Of a stretch of 64,000 bases of DNA, positions 1 through 10,034 are shown piece after piece (position 1 is the first letter of the stretch; every line of letters begins with the position of its first letter). Origin of the DNA: Crocodylus rhombifer. Its lineage: Eukaryota; Chordata; Crocodylia; Crocodylidae. Location: assembly GCA_038503035.1 (NCBI GenBank), contig JAVSML010024358.1, positions 248,001-312,000 on the forward strand, written 5' to 3'. Under the pieces are notes generated by a model. That model searched no databases, had not been told where the DNA came from, and saw only the letters and a list, made by a program, of their open reading frames with translations. A program made the position numbers and the translations under genes.

Positions 1-174
1 ACACTAACAATTATTGCAAGTCAACTACTAACACCTTCACTGCTGTGAAAGCTGTTGTGGCTATCCACTAGAAAATATTGTCGAGCACATCAGAATTAGT
101 TACCAGACTTCCCCTTAGTCCTAAGGAAGCTGAAAAACAGGGTTAGGGATCTTAAAATCTGATACAGTAGTTGG

Positions 175-334
175 GTCTACACGTGCTTACCTGTGGGGTA
201 TCAAGTGTCACTGTCTACATGTGGAACAGTATTAGGCCACAGTAAACTAGTTAATGCGGCAGTAAGATAGTACTATCTAGGACAGTACTATTTTTCACCA
301 GGGTAATTTACTGCAATTAAATGCATGTGTAGAC
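175..334. mobile_element. Short TIR element (MITE-like), GTCTACAC type
   Basis: The ends are inverted copies of a 12-mer: GTCTACACGTGC at 175-186 and GCATGTGTAGAC at 323-334, one mismatch. The interior is AT-rich and contains the palindromic stretch AGTACTATCTAGGACAGTACT. No coding capacity. A related motif (TTGCTCATGTAGGGA) occurs near 618-632, so the element may be longer than drawn. No clear target-site duplication, so the superfamily is open; hAT-like is a guess. Confidence 0.45.
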
Positions 335-2165
335 ACTGACTGTGGGCATAAATTGAGCCTGGTCAGCCCAGCCAGGTGGGGGTCAGACTCCTGCCTGCTG
401 CTTATCCACATGGTTTGCACTTTTACAACCTTTGTACCCCAGCCAGCCCCTTTGTCACCTGACGCTGCCACCCAGAGCCTGGGGCTGACCCCGTCATGCC
501 TCCTACCAGCCCTGGGTACTACCCCACTATTCTGCTATTGTGGGAGTATATGTAGGTACTGCACCTGGGAGTAGTTTACTCTGGCTCAAACTGCTCCAGA
601 TTTTATTGCTTTACATTAATTGCTCATGTAGGGAAATAACTTTATTTTATTAGTACCCATTTAACCATCATACAAGAGTAGGCACCAAATAATGGGCTAG
701 AAATAAGTTGAAAGGGGGAGTCTGATGCCACATCCCAGAAGGCATGAATGATCATAAGAAGAATGAAGACCTGAATGGCACAAATTAATGTGGGGTAGTG
801 GCCCATTATGAGATAATAAAGCCTAATTAAACTACTTTTTTTCTTGAATATCTGTCAAATTGCTGCCTCTCAGATATTAAGGTAGTTGTGTTCATACCTT
901 TTAGTCCTTTCAAAAAATGGCTCTCTCTTCCTTAGAAAGAAAATTTGGGATATTTTCAATTAAATTTTCATAGTAGCAAAACCAATGTGTACAGCCTGAG
1001 TAAAACTTAGAATGATCTAATGGATTTTAAAATATAAGCAGTTATTTTGCAGGCAACTGTGTGCATAATTGCAAATCTATTGGTCACATGCATCATCAAG
1101 GTCATAGTATTTATTTAGTTCATTGGATTAGTGATAACTTTGTTTTAAAACCAGAATCCAGTTAAGAGGAAAAAAACTCCTGAATCAACGTTACACCAGT
1201 TACCTGGCACATAATAATGTATATTTAAAGACATTTCAACTTCAGGGCTTTTTCAGAAAAGGAAGGTATTTCACACCATATTCTGTTACAGAGCTATATT
1301 TGATTATACTTTTGTATTATTCCCCATGCCCTGGTATCTAACTGATCACTACTGCAGGATGAACAAACAAGCACAGAAAATACATAAAAACATACAAACA
1401 TACATACAAGCATCCCTCCCCTCCCTCTCCCCCCACCCCACTGTATTCTTAAACCTCCTTCTTGGAGGATGTCTTGACTTCTTGTATCCCTCAGAATCTT
1501 TTCAGCTATTAGGTTGCTTAGGATACAGCTTTAGTTCTACTTGCAACCACAGTAAGAAACTAGAAATTATGTGGGTAATCAGTAGCACGGGGTGGAGAAT
1601 GACATAAATTATAAAATAAAGATGCATAGAACAAGTGATATAATGCATATGTTTAAAATTGTTCATGTAGCTCAATAATATTGTAAGTGAAAATATATAC
1701 TCAGAAAAAAATTCAAACAAATATCATATTGTTGTTAAAATAAATTATTCAATGACAATGATTCAAAGCAGGTCTAGTTCTCACTCAAAAGAGCTTTGCA
1801 TATTATTAGTTTACAGTTATATGGAGTCATTTAGGACCAGTACTGGATTGTGTTGGGGAAGCAAGGGAAGATAATCTGCCATCTGTGATGCCATTATGAA
1901 ATGCAAATTACATAATATGTGCAGGTAGTTAGTTACCTGGTGAGTGCAAGGGTAGAGCCATGCTATCAGTTTCCTTCTCTGTTGTCCCACCCTCTTTCAG
2001 GCTCCAAGAGGACAAGAACAGCAATTCTATGAACCATGCAAAACAGACATAATTATTCATTATGGTGGTATTCAGGATGGTGGTAGTTGGTGACATCCTT
2101 CTGTGAGGGATGGAGACATCCATCTGCTGGCCTGACCTATTGTCTCAGGATGTCTCCTGCCTGAG
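335..2165. other. Intergenic or intronic DNA, no gene seen
   Basis: Mostly AT-rich unique-looking sequence. Bases 350-600 are richer in GC. A pyrimidine tract lies near 1410-1440. Short open frames here have no recognisable domain, and no splice pattern or RNA gene was recognised. Confidence 0.6.
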
Positions 2166-2169
2166 AGCT

Positions 2170-2530
2170 AAGATAGTGTACAACACTCATCTGCCCCCAG
2201 GGGCTATGCATAGAAGGTGCACCTGGGCGCACGTGCACCCCCTGAGCATAGCAATGCACCCCCTACAAAAAGGTGGGTGATGCTGCTGGCAGCATCTGTG
2301 TGTGGTTGACGACCCCTGGTCGGTGCTCACCACCCCTGCACCTGCCACTGACAGTGCTGGTGGCATCTGCAGGAGCTCCACACTTACTGCTGCCATGCTC
2401 CCGCCACTGCTACCATGCTCCTGCTGCCACCATGGTAGCAGGTGGCATGCGCCATTCATGGCTGGCCCTCTGACTACAACCCCGTGATGCTCATCCAGTA
2501 GTGGCCCATGGCACTTCCAGGAGGCTCCTG
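2170..2530. repeat. GC-rich imperfect repeat block
   Basis: A GC-rich island in AT-rich surroundings, built from repeated words such as CCACTGCTACCATGCTCC and CTGCTGCCACCATGG. It directly precedes the CR1 fragment that begins near 2540, so it may be a separate insertion or the filler at the CR1 breakpoint. Open frames on both strands are by-products of the composition. Confidence 0.4.
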
Positions 2531-2559
2531 AGCAAATCAAAAGTGACTACATAACTCTG

Positions 2560-2862
2560 GGTGCAAGGGATAAGGATATATGGGCTCGGGTGGTGTTCTC
2601 CTTGATCCTTCTCGTCAAGGGGAAGGGTCTGGGCAGGAGTGGACACATCTTACAGATCAGTGCATGGCTGCTCATATGTTGTCACCAGAAAGTCTTTGGC
2701 TTCTTTGACCACGGGGTATTGTTCCAAGAAGAAGGACTGCTGGGAAGAGATGGGATCCACCTGATGAAGAGAGGGAAAAGCACCTTCACAAAAAGACTTG
2801 CTAACATAGTGAGAAGAAGGCTTTCAACGAGGTTTGCCAGGGGGTGGACACCAAAACTCTAA
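2560..2862 (+). pseudogene. CR1 ORF1 remnant, C-terminal SGNH-esterase segment
   Basis: About 100 readable codons. CR1 ORF1 proteins carry an SGNH/GDSL-type esterase domain thought to help ORF1 act with nucleic acid or membranes during retrotransposition. The visible landmark is RDGIHL near 2747-2764, the block V Asp-x-x-His motif that supplies the catalytic Asp and His, followed by KRGKSTFTKRLANIVRRRL. The copy at 48.58 kb has WDGLHLSPKGKRVFSSRLADLL in the same place. The Ser-containing block I and the Asn block III lie upstream of the breakpoint and are missing, so this is a non-functional end piece. The frame closes at a TAA at 2860-2862. Confidence 0.7.
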
Positions 2863-3149
2863 GGTAAGTGTGGAAGCAGGTGTCCTGGAGGAAACACAAG
2901 CAGAAGGAAGCAACAGGGGAAGCCTCCTCATTCTTTCTGAGAAAGTAGGGCAATAAGCTTCTTACATCAGGTATCGCTACATGAATACACAAAGCCTGGG
3001 AAAGAAGCAGAAGAACTGGAAGCTCCTGTGTCATCTCATAGTCACACAGTTATGATGTCATTGGAATAACAAAGACTTGGTGAGATAGCTCGTATGACAG
3101 GAGTACTATCACGGGTGGGTATAAACTGTTCAGAAAGGAAAAGCAGGAG

Positions 3150-3660
3150 AGGAGGACAAGTTACTGTTTATGTAAAAGAGCTGGACCTTAAAGCTCTGGT
3201 ATAAAAACTGGAGATAGACCTCTTGAAAGTCTGGATTAGGTTCAGAGGGGAGAGCAACAAGGATGATGTTGTAGAAAGTGTCTGCTATAGACCACCAGAC
3301 CAGGAGGATGAGGTGGATGAGGCTTTCTTCAAACAGCTTGTGGAAGTTTCCCAATTACAGGCCCTGGCTCTCATGGGGAACTTCAGTCACCCTGAGATTT
3401 GCAGGGAGAGCAGTGCAGCAATGCACAGGCAAACTAGGAAGGTTTTGGAGTGTGTTGGAGACAACTTCCTGGTGCAAGTGTTGGAGAGGCCAACTAAGGG
3501 TTATGCTCTTCTTGACCTGCTACTCACAAACTGGTAAGAATTGATGGGGAACATAGAAGTGGATAGCAACTTGATCAGCAATGACTATGAGATCACTGAG
3601 TTCAGGATCTTGAGGAAAGGAAGGATGGAAAGCAGCAGAGTACAGACCTGGAACTTGTTA
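3150..3660 (+). pseudogene. CR1 ORF2 endonuclease remnant
   Basis: Encodes part of the APE-type endonuclease that nicks target DNA for target-primed reverse transcription. Visible landmarks: VTVYVKELDLKAL (about 3163), the hallmark VCYRPPDQEDEVDEAFFKQL (3280-3339), ALMGNFSHPEIC (about 3367-3402, the GDFN-like block with Asp changed to Asn), LLDLLLTN (about 3510) and a weak SNDYEITEFRI (about 3577-3606), which corresponds to the SDH block. The best open stretch is 3223-3537; a TAA after TNW ends it. The N-terminal catalytic Asn/Glu blocks cannot be read. It follows ORF1 in the order expected for CR1. Confidence 0.72.
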
Positions 3661-3819
3661 GTATTTAGCTGTCCCCTCTGTCCATGTGACTGATGGATCA
3701 AAAAGTATGGCTTGAGCAAAATGAAAGGGACAAGGGTAACTGACATTCTGATGAGTGGAACAGGAAACAAGCTCCTCAAGACACTCTGGCCCCTGACAGA
3801 CATTATGATTAAGATGTGA

Positions 3820-6110
3820 TTAACTTGTTCATATTTTAAGTAGTTACCTGGCCACACGTTTAATCAATGATGGGATAAAACAAGGAATAAACCACAAAGT
3901 TATTAACACTAACTATACATAACAACTTTGTGGCTGCCCTTATCATGCCTTTAATTGAATATGTGGCTAGTGCCCAGCCTCTGAAACACATGAGTGCCTT
4001 TCATGACTTCTGAGGCTGGAAGTGCCCCTCAGCTGCTTGGGGCTCCCAACCAAGACAGCACACCATGTGCTTCCATGACTGGGAGCCTCATCATCTCATC
4101 AGAGGCCAGCTAGAAGTCCTGGTCAGATGATTGAGGAGGAGCACAGGAAGAGAAGCTTGTTATTTGCTGATTCACCAAAGGGACCTCAAGATCAGTGTGT
4201 CTCTGCACCGGCAATATGGTACGATGGGATCTGTTGCGAGATCCCACAATTGTGCCTCCTGCCATGCATGTGTTTCCTGGCAGAAAGTGCAGTCGCTGGG
4301 ATCCCATATCAGATCCCATTGTACTTTTACTTTAATGTCTGTCAGGGTACTCTGAGTCATATCCTGCTCTCTCATAGTTCCTCTGTGCTCTGCAAAAGAG
4401 TGTAGGAGTAGCAGGACAGATCTGCATTTGGGGTACATGTGACACATAGGTCAGCACAGGCTGTTACAGTTAGCCACTGCTGTGGCATCCCTTTGCAAAG
4501 GCAGCATTGGGGGCTGTTGCCCTGGTCACCCCTCTTCAGTTACATAGCAGTAAGAAAGCTGGCACTGCTTTAGTATCCCTTATGTAGCCCTTCCAGGTCT
4601 AAAGCATAAGAGGATTTCCTAGGAAAATGAAGGTTCATATGGGCACAACTGGCCAATGCTAAAATCAGGAGTCACAAAGATTATATAAAGCTGCTTTTAT
4701 CCCATTGCTTTTTCTTCATTCTTGTTCAGAGAGCACCTTGGAGGACCCAGACAGTCTGGTCTTTCAGACAAGATTTTTGGTTTAGCTTCCCCAGGTGCCT
4801 CATCACTGCTTATCAAGCGAAGGTGCTGTCACAAGGAGAGATTTATAGGACTGCTCAATAGAGCCAAAGTCCTTAGTAAGAGAGGATCTTTCAGACTCAA
4901 TCTAAGTTCTTCTGCAAACTAAGGCCGCTACCTTCTAATCATACTGCTGTTTTCTATGTTTACTTTTACTTAACCTTGACTTACACTTCTCTAACTAATA
5001 TATCCTCAAGCAATAGTAAGCTGTGCATAGGATCTTAATGCTAATATGTAGTAACAATAGCATTTGATAGTAGGAGTGCTAACATTAAATGCAATGTAGT
5101 CCTATGGGCAGTCTAATCACTTACACTTTAACAAGCAATTTGTAATACAAAATCTTCAAATTTAAAGACTCTGGAGAAGAAAGAGGCTGAGGATTTCTGA
5201 AAATGACAAATACAGTTTGAAAAGGCTCAAAGGAAAAAAATATATATATATATTATACAAGAGGTACATTTCTCTCACTGAATTCAGCTCACAACTGGAA
5301 GGCAATCAACTATTAGTGGAAAGAGGCACCAGCAAAGTGAAGAAGGCTAACCACTTGGGAACACAGTTTCAAAAAGTGTATTGAAAAACAAACAAACAAA
5401 CGATGCCAAAACAGAACAAAACAAACAACGCCCCCACCATATAAACATGCAGAACTTCCTACCACACTATTACATCTGAAGGAATCCTAAAGCACATTCT
5501 AAAGAAATATGACAGAAAAGGGAATAAGAGAAATCAGGATGACTCAGATTACTGCTCAATGGGTATCTACTGATGTGGACCCAACATTCATTATTTCATG
5601 ACTTATACCTCAACCCATGTGCACAGGAAATAGAAAATAAGCAAATGACTCATTTTGTCCTATAAAGTGACAGACGAAACATCGGAAATAGTAAGCCATC
5701 ATATGCTTTGCAAACCTAAATGCCAAGTTGACCACCGTCTGGTGTTGTATTTTCAGTCCTGTATAATTCTATAAATTTCACTGGACCAGATGGAATATGT
5801 AATGACAGAAGTAACTCAAAGAAATACAGCTAGTTCTGTGCACACTGTCTAATAATCATGTATATTTCATTTCTGAGGCTAAAAAACAAAAGAAAGAAAA
5901 ATTGCTGAACATAAATCTTGCTGTCCCACCATGAAGTTAAAAGGTTACAGTGGTCAGGTTTAGTACTGAAGGCTTCTTAGAAATATAAGGAATTTTTGCA
6001 CCAGGCACCAAATCCTGACTTTGGTAATAGCCAGTTCCAGTTGTGTAGTGCAAAGCATAAAAGTTCCTACAGTTATACAGTAACATGCCCAGTAGGGAAG
6101 TTCTTGCTAA
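3820..6110. other. No gene seen; scattered simple repeats
   Basis: AT-rich unique sequence. Bases 4090-4360 are more GC-rich and hold the phrase CACAATTGTGCCTCCTGCCA, whose reverse complement is echoed near 36896-36916, so a diverged interspersed repeat is possible. Small simple repeats: (TA)n at 5241-5256 and (CAAA)n at 5389-5401. No domain was recognised in any short open frame. Confidence 0.55.
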
Positions 6111-6115
6111 TTACT

Positions 6116-6501
6116 GGGCATGTCTACACATGCTATTATGTATGCCTAAACTTAATTCACACTAGCCTAATGTACATTAAAGTGATTTAGGCATGCATCT
6201 ACACATGCATGTGCTAAGGTGCATTAATGTGAGTGTGCAGACCATCATGGGACTAAAGTTATCCCCAAGTCAATAGACATATACTGCATTCATGTGCATT
6301 AGTGTGTCTATACATTCACTAATGTGACATAGCTATTCACACATACATTTGATACCTGTTTTATCCAGGTATCAAATTTAGGCTTGAAAAACCTAAATTC
6401 ACCATTTTAAGGCGCATTAAGGGTATGTATGTGTAGACACACTCCCTTGATATGCCTTAAATTGGGCTAATGTACAATAAATGCGTACATGGAGACATGC
6501 C
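6116..6501. mobile_element. Nested TIR element(s), GTCTACAC type
   Basis: The outer ends are inverted: GGGCATGTCTACACATGC at 6116-6133 against GCGTACATGGAGACATGCC at 6483-6501. A second, inner pair is visible: GCATCTACACATGC at 6195-6208 and GTATGTGTAGAC at 6427-6438. The middle holds a perfect 11-bp hairpin, TTTGATACCTG / CAGGTATCAAA (6349-6377). No coding capacity. The TIR core matches the elements at 175 and 15196. Either one palindromic element or one copy inserted in another. Confidence 0.5.
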
Positions 6502-7050
6502 TGCTGGGAAGTTGGTTTATGGCTTGTAATGTAAGTGTTTATATCCCTTCTACAACAGACAGAGAGAAATTCTATGTAAAAAAAATGCCATTTGCTCTTA
6601 TTGCGTGTTTGACTTCTTTTGGAATCCTGTTCAATTTTCAATCCTGTTAAGTGACATGCAAATAGACATACCTAAATAAGAATTAGGCAGACTTTAGGCA
6701 CCACAGTCACAAACAGTGATCCAAATCAATTCCGCTCCCACTTCAACAAAATCCTTTTGGTTCCTGCATTTTGGCCTGAATTCCAGGGCTCCTAGACTTA
6801 AGTTGCTCCAAATGTTCAGAAGAAATCCAATTCAAACAGCTAGATGCATGAGTACTACCTATGTTCTGCTGCAATTTAGAATGCAGCTGGGAAGGCACCT
6901 AAATATTGTCTAAAAACCATTACATATGCACAGAGCATGCCTAGGCACACTGACCACACTGAGTTCAATACAAACTCACTCTCATTTGAAAAATACAGGA
7001 TGCAAAGGTGGTGTTCGTAGAACTATGTGTGGATGTAAACAGTTCAAAGA
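6502..7050. other. No gene seen
   Basis: AT-rich sequence between the TIR element and the minus-strand CR1. No conserved motif or repeat was recognised. Confidence 0.5.
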
Positions 7051-7055
7051 TGTTT

Positions 7056-8560
7056 ATAAAATCATAAAATCTTAGGGCTGGAAGGGGCCTCACTGATCAT
7101 CTATTCTAATCCCTTGAGCACATGCAGAGTTTGCTATTCCTAAACCTTTCCAGATAGAAGCAAATGCAGTTTCTTCCTGAAAACCTAGAATGAAAGAAAT
7201 TCCAAAATTTCCCTAGGCAGCGTATTTTTATAGTTAAGCATATTTTCCCCAAGATTTGTTCTAAATCTCTTTTGCTTTACTTTAAAGCCACAGTCTCATG
7301 CCCTACCCTTTGGGGGAAAGGAAAATGATTTTTCATCATTTTATTTCAACCTTTCAAATATTTGAAAACTGTCTTAATCTTCTTTTCCCCCAAACTAAAC
7401 ATATCTAATTCTTTCAACCTTTTCTCATACAGTTTGTGTTCTAATCACTTTATCTTCCTTTCTTCTACTCCATGTCCTTCTTAAAATATGAGTAGAAAAC
7501 TTGCTAGATAGCATCATCTGTGAGGCCTAACTTGTGCTGAGTAGAAGGATACTAGTACATCCCTTATTTTGCAGACAAATTTCTACAAATAAAACACAGA
7601 ATTGTGGGGTTTTTTTGGAACTGATTCATATTATTGTCTCATGTTGAGCTTGCAAACTACCATATCCCTCTGTCCTTCTCAAAAGACCAAGTGAGTTACC
7701 ACCCATCCTTTCTGTATTTACTTGTTTGCTTCTTTCCATTCTGTGGAATTTCATATGTCTGTGCTAAATTGCTTTCTGTTATCTACAGACAGTTATCTAA
7801 TTGATCATAACACCTTTTGAATTTTTATCCTCCTCCAAAGCATTTGAAAGTTTTCCTTTTTTTTTGTCTGCAAACCTTATCAGATTCCCTTCCTGTAACC
7901 CAGTCAATAATAAAAATGTTTAAAGCACCAGACTCAGAACACAGTCCCGTAATATCCTATTTAAGACCTCCTACCAGTTGGATATTCATTCAATTACTTG
8001 TATGCTTTGCTTTCAGGTAATCAACCAATCATGTACCTACTTAATGTTAATTCTGTCTGGCCCACACATGTACAGATTCCTTTTAAGAATTAAATGTCAA
8101 AATATTATTAGAAGGGCTTTTTTTTTCTACTTATCTGATCACACTTAATTTCTTTGCCAAGACTGAAGCAAATTAAAAGGTCTGCTACCTTTGCATCTTT
8201 CTTTTTTATACCTTCTCTAATTTCCAGTGAGACCATGGTTTCCTTGCTCTTTCTTCTGCGGCCGACACACTTGTCATTTTTTTCTCTTCTTGCTTGTTGT
8301 AACTTGAGTTATCCTCCCTCCCCCACTTTGCTTTCTTTATTTTCACCCAACACACTTATGTTATTCCTATACATACTTCCATAATTACACACCCTTCCTC
8401 TTCTGTCTACCTTTATCTTGTTTTTCAGGTAGGTAAAGAGCTCCTTCTGCAGCTGTTTATTGTGATTATTTTTGTTTTTGATTTGGAACAAATATAATTT
8501 CCTTTAGGAACTTACCTGTTTTCTTCAACTTCTCCTTTTTTTCTTTTAAATCAATATAGT
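7056..8560 (-). mobile_element. Ancient CR1-type LINE, 3' half, minus strand
   Basis: Read on the minus strand, this follows the standard CR1 3' region but is heavily decayed. The 3' end is at 7056-7110 (plus-strand words TCATAAAATCTTAGGGCTGG, then GATCATCTATTCTAATCCC). Plus-strand landmarks going upstream in the element: AAACATATCTAATTCTTTCAACC (7396-7418), GAGGCCTAACTTGTGCTGAGTAG (about 7522), TCATGTTGAGCTTGCAAAC (7638), CTGCAAACCTTATCAGATTC (7869) and CAAGACTGAAGCAAATTAAA (8158). These track the C-terminal RT, thumb, palm and linker regions in the expected order. No readable frame survives. The upstream edge near 8560 is a guess. It looks far older than the copies at 19, 40 and 49 kb. Confidence 0.65.
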
Positions 8561-8564
8561 CATG

Positions 8565-8970
8565 GCACTTAAGAGTGCATACAGGCATTACACCATCTAA
8601 ACACCCAAGGTACAGACATTCAGAGGGTTTAAATTACCCCAAAAATGGCATGTACTTTATTTCACCTGAGAAGATACAGTAACTAGATTGCGATTGGATA
8701 AACCTGATTTAGGAAGAATTAACACAATTTTGCAAACGCCTGCATTAATTCATAGCACAGCACTGGCCTTGAGAAAACCCAGGTGCTCACCCCAGCCCTG
8801 GGGAAAGCTATTCCCACTCCCAAGACCCTGACTGGGTTATTTTTGCCCCTGACCCTCCCTACCCCATTCTTTCCCATGTCCCACACAGACCTGCCACACT
8901 CTCTTGATTTAACCCACCCTTCTCCCCAAGCCCCAATTGAACTGATTTCCCTGAATCCCTGACCAAATCC
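8565..8970. other. No gene seen
   Basis: The right half (8740-8970) is a C-rich stretch with phrases such as CCCCAGCCCTGGGG, directly before the CR1 breakpoint. The open frames on the minus strand here run into antisense CR1 sequence and are not credible genes. Confidence 0.45.
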
Positions 8971-8972
8971 TG

Positions 8973-9538
8973 GGACATCATTCTCCCCTTGTACTCGGCC
9001 TTGGTGAGGCCGCAGCTGGAGTACTGCATCCAGTTTTGGGCTCCACAATTAAAAAGGATGTGGAGAAGTTTGAGAGAGTCCAGAGGAAAGCCACGCGCAT
9101 GATCAGAGGTCAGGAAAACAGATCTTATGATGATAGGCTGAGAGCCATGGGACTCTTTAGCCTGGAAAAGCGTAGGCTCAGGGGTGATCTGATGGCCACC
9201 TATAAGTTTATCAGGGGTGACCACCAGGATCTGGGGGAACATTTATTCACCAAAGCACCCCAAGGGATGACTAGGTTGAATGGTCACAAACTCCTACAAG
9301 ACCGTTTCAGGCTGGACATAAGGAAGAATTTCTTTACTGTCTGAGCCCCCAAGGTCTGGAACAGTCTGCCAGCGGAGGTGGTTCAAGCACCTACATTGAA
9401 CAGCTTCAAGAGTAAATTGGATGCTTATCTTGCTGGGATCCTATGACCCCAGCTGACTTCCTGCCCTTTGGGCAGGGGGCTGGACTCGATGATCTCCCGA
9501 GGTCCCTTCCAACCCTGATGTCTATGAAAATCTATGAA
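8973..9538 (+). mobile_element. CR1 LINE 3' fragment, TCTATGAA-tail subfamily
   Basis: A 5'-truncated CR1. It starts inside the RT C-terminal region (TCGGCCTTGGTGAGGCCGCA) and runs to the 3' end, GGTCCCTTCCAACCCTGATG followed by TCTATGAAAATCTATGAA, the short tandem repeat typical of CR1 termini. The same subfamily recurs at 17.1-17.6 kb and 40.7-41.3 kb. Truncation at the 5' end is the usual outcome of target-primed reverse transcription. Confidence 0.85.
9036..9450 (+). pseudogene. CR1 ORF2 C-terminal remnant
   Basis: Codes for the conserved end of CR1 ORF2 downstream of the RT catalytic core: [14 protein letters not shown], then [20 protein letters not shown], then a TYKFIRGDHQDLGEHLFTKA block, then HKLLQDRFRLDIRKNFFTV. 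The open frame 9036-9344 ends at TGA (9342-9344), where the sister copy at 17.42 kb has CGA. This is consistent with CpG-to-TpG decay. After the stop the frame continues as APKVWNSLPAEVVQAPTL, so the lesion is a single nonsense change. No catalytic residues are present and the upstream RT is missing. The Met used to open the frame is not a native start. Confidence 0.8.
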
Positions 9539-9734
9539 TGGCTCCTAGGTGCAGCAAATGGCAGCATGCACCACTCTCTGTCTACTTTTAGGCAACTTAA
9601 AGTAAACCATATGAATATAGACCAGGTGTGACAAACAGCTGCATGCATCCTAACATGCTGTTTCTCTGAATGGTTGACATCTGTCCTTTTGAAGTTTGGG
9701 GTTTTTCTTTTGTACTTCTCATGCCTTCTTTTCT

Positions 9735-10030
9735 TTAGGCTCATGGAGCATTTATACATGTGCTCTGTGAAGCATGGGGGGATGCTTTAATTAGTGCAGC
9801 TCTGAGAGCCATGCTAATTAAAAGTGCCTGGAGCATCACATGTATCAACATCCCTGCACTGAAAAATAGTGGTGGGGCACTTTAAACTAAAGCTCATCAA
9901 ACGAGCTTTAGTTTAAAGCACCTTGCCACCATTTTTCAGTACAGGGGCACTGATATATGTGATGCTGGAGGCTGCTGGAGCCCACCAATTGCCACACTCC
10001 AGCAGTCTCAATTAATTGAGTACCTAATAT
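9735..10030. mobile_element. Foldback element, copy 1 of a three-copy family
   Basis: A long inverted repeat: the left arm at about 9827-9895 (GAGCATCACATGTATCAACA ... TTTAAACTAAAGCTC) pairs with the right arm at about 9903-9970 (GAGCTTTAGTTTAAAGCACC ... GATGCTGGAGGC) around a 7-base loop. Outer flanks carry GCTAATTAAAAG-like and CAATTAATTGAG-like AT-rich blocks and CTCCAGCAGTCTCAATTAA. Copies 2 and 3 lie at 12.92-13.20 and 17.62-17.97 kb. No coding capacity. The superfamily is not assigned. Confidence 0.6.
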
Positions 10031-10034
10031 TTCC

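Larger units (their letters stand above)
2540..3660 (+). mobile_element. Decayed CR1 LINE fragment: end of ORF1 plus ORF2 endonuclease
   Basis: The order matches CR1: C-terminal part of the ORF1 esterase (2560-2862), an inter-ORF spacer, then ORF2 endonuclease (about 3150-3660). ORF1 here aligns by eye with the ORF1 end at 48.4-48.66 kb in the same window. The reverse transcriptase and the 3' end are absent, so the copy is truncated on both sides. Stops and frameshifts show that it is old. CR1-like wording may continue to about 3810, but decay makes the edge uncertain. Confidence 0.75.

Noticed and set aside
2187..2540. 117-codon minus-strand frame
   Set aside because: It lies in a GC-rich repeat block with open frames on both strands and no domain.
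4090..4360. Repeat shared with 36.6-36.92 kb
   Set aside because: Only one short phrase (GGCAGGAGG..CGATTGT in inverse) matches by eye; too little to define a family.
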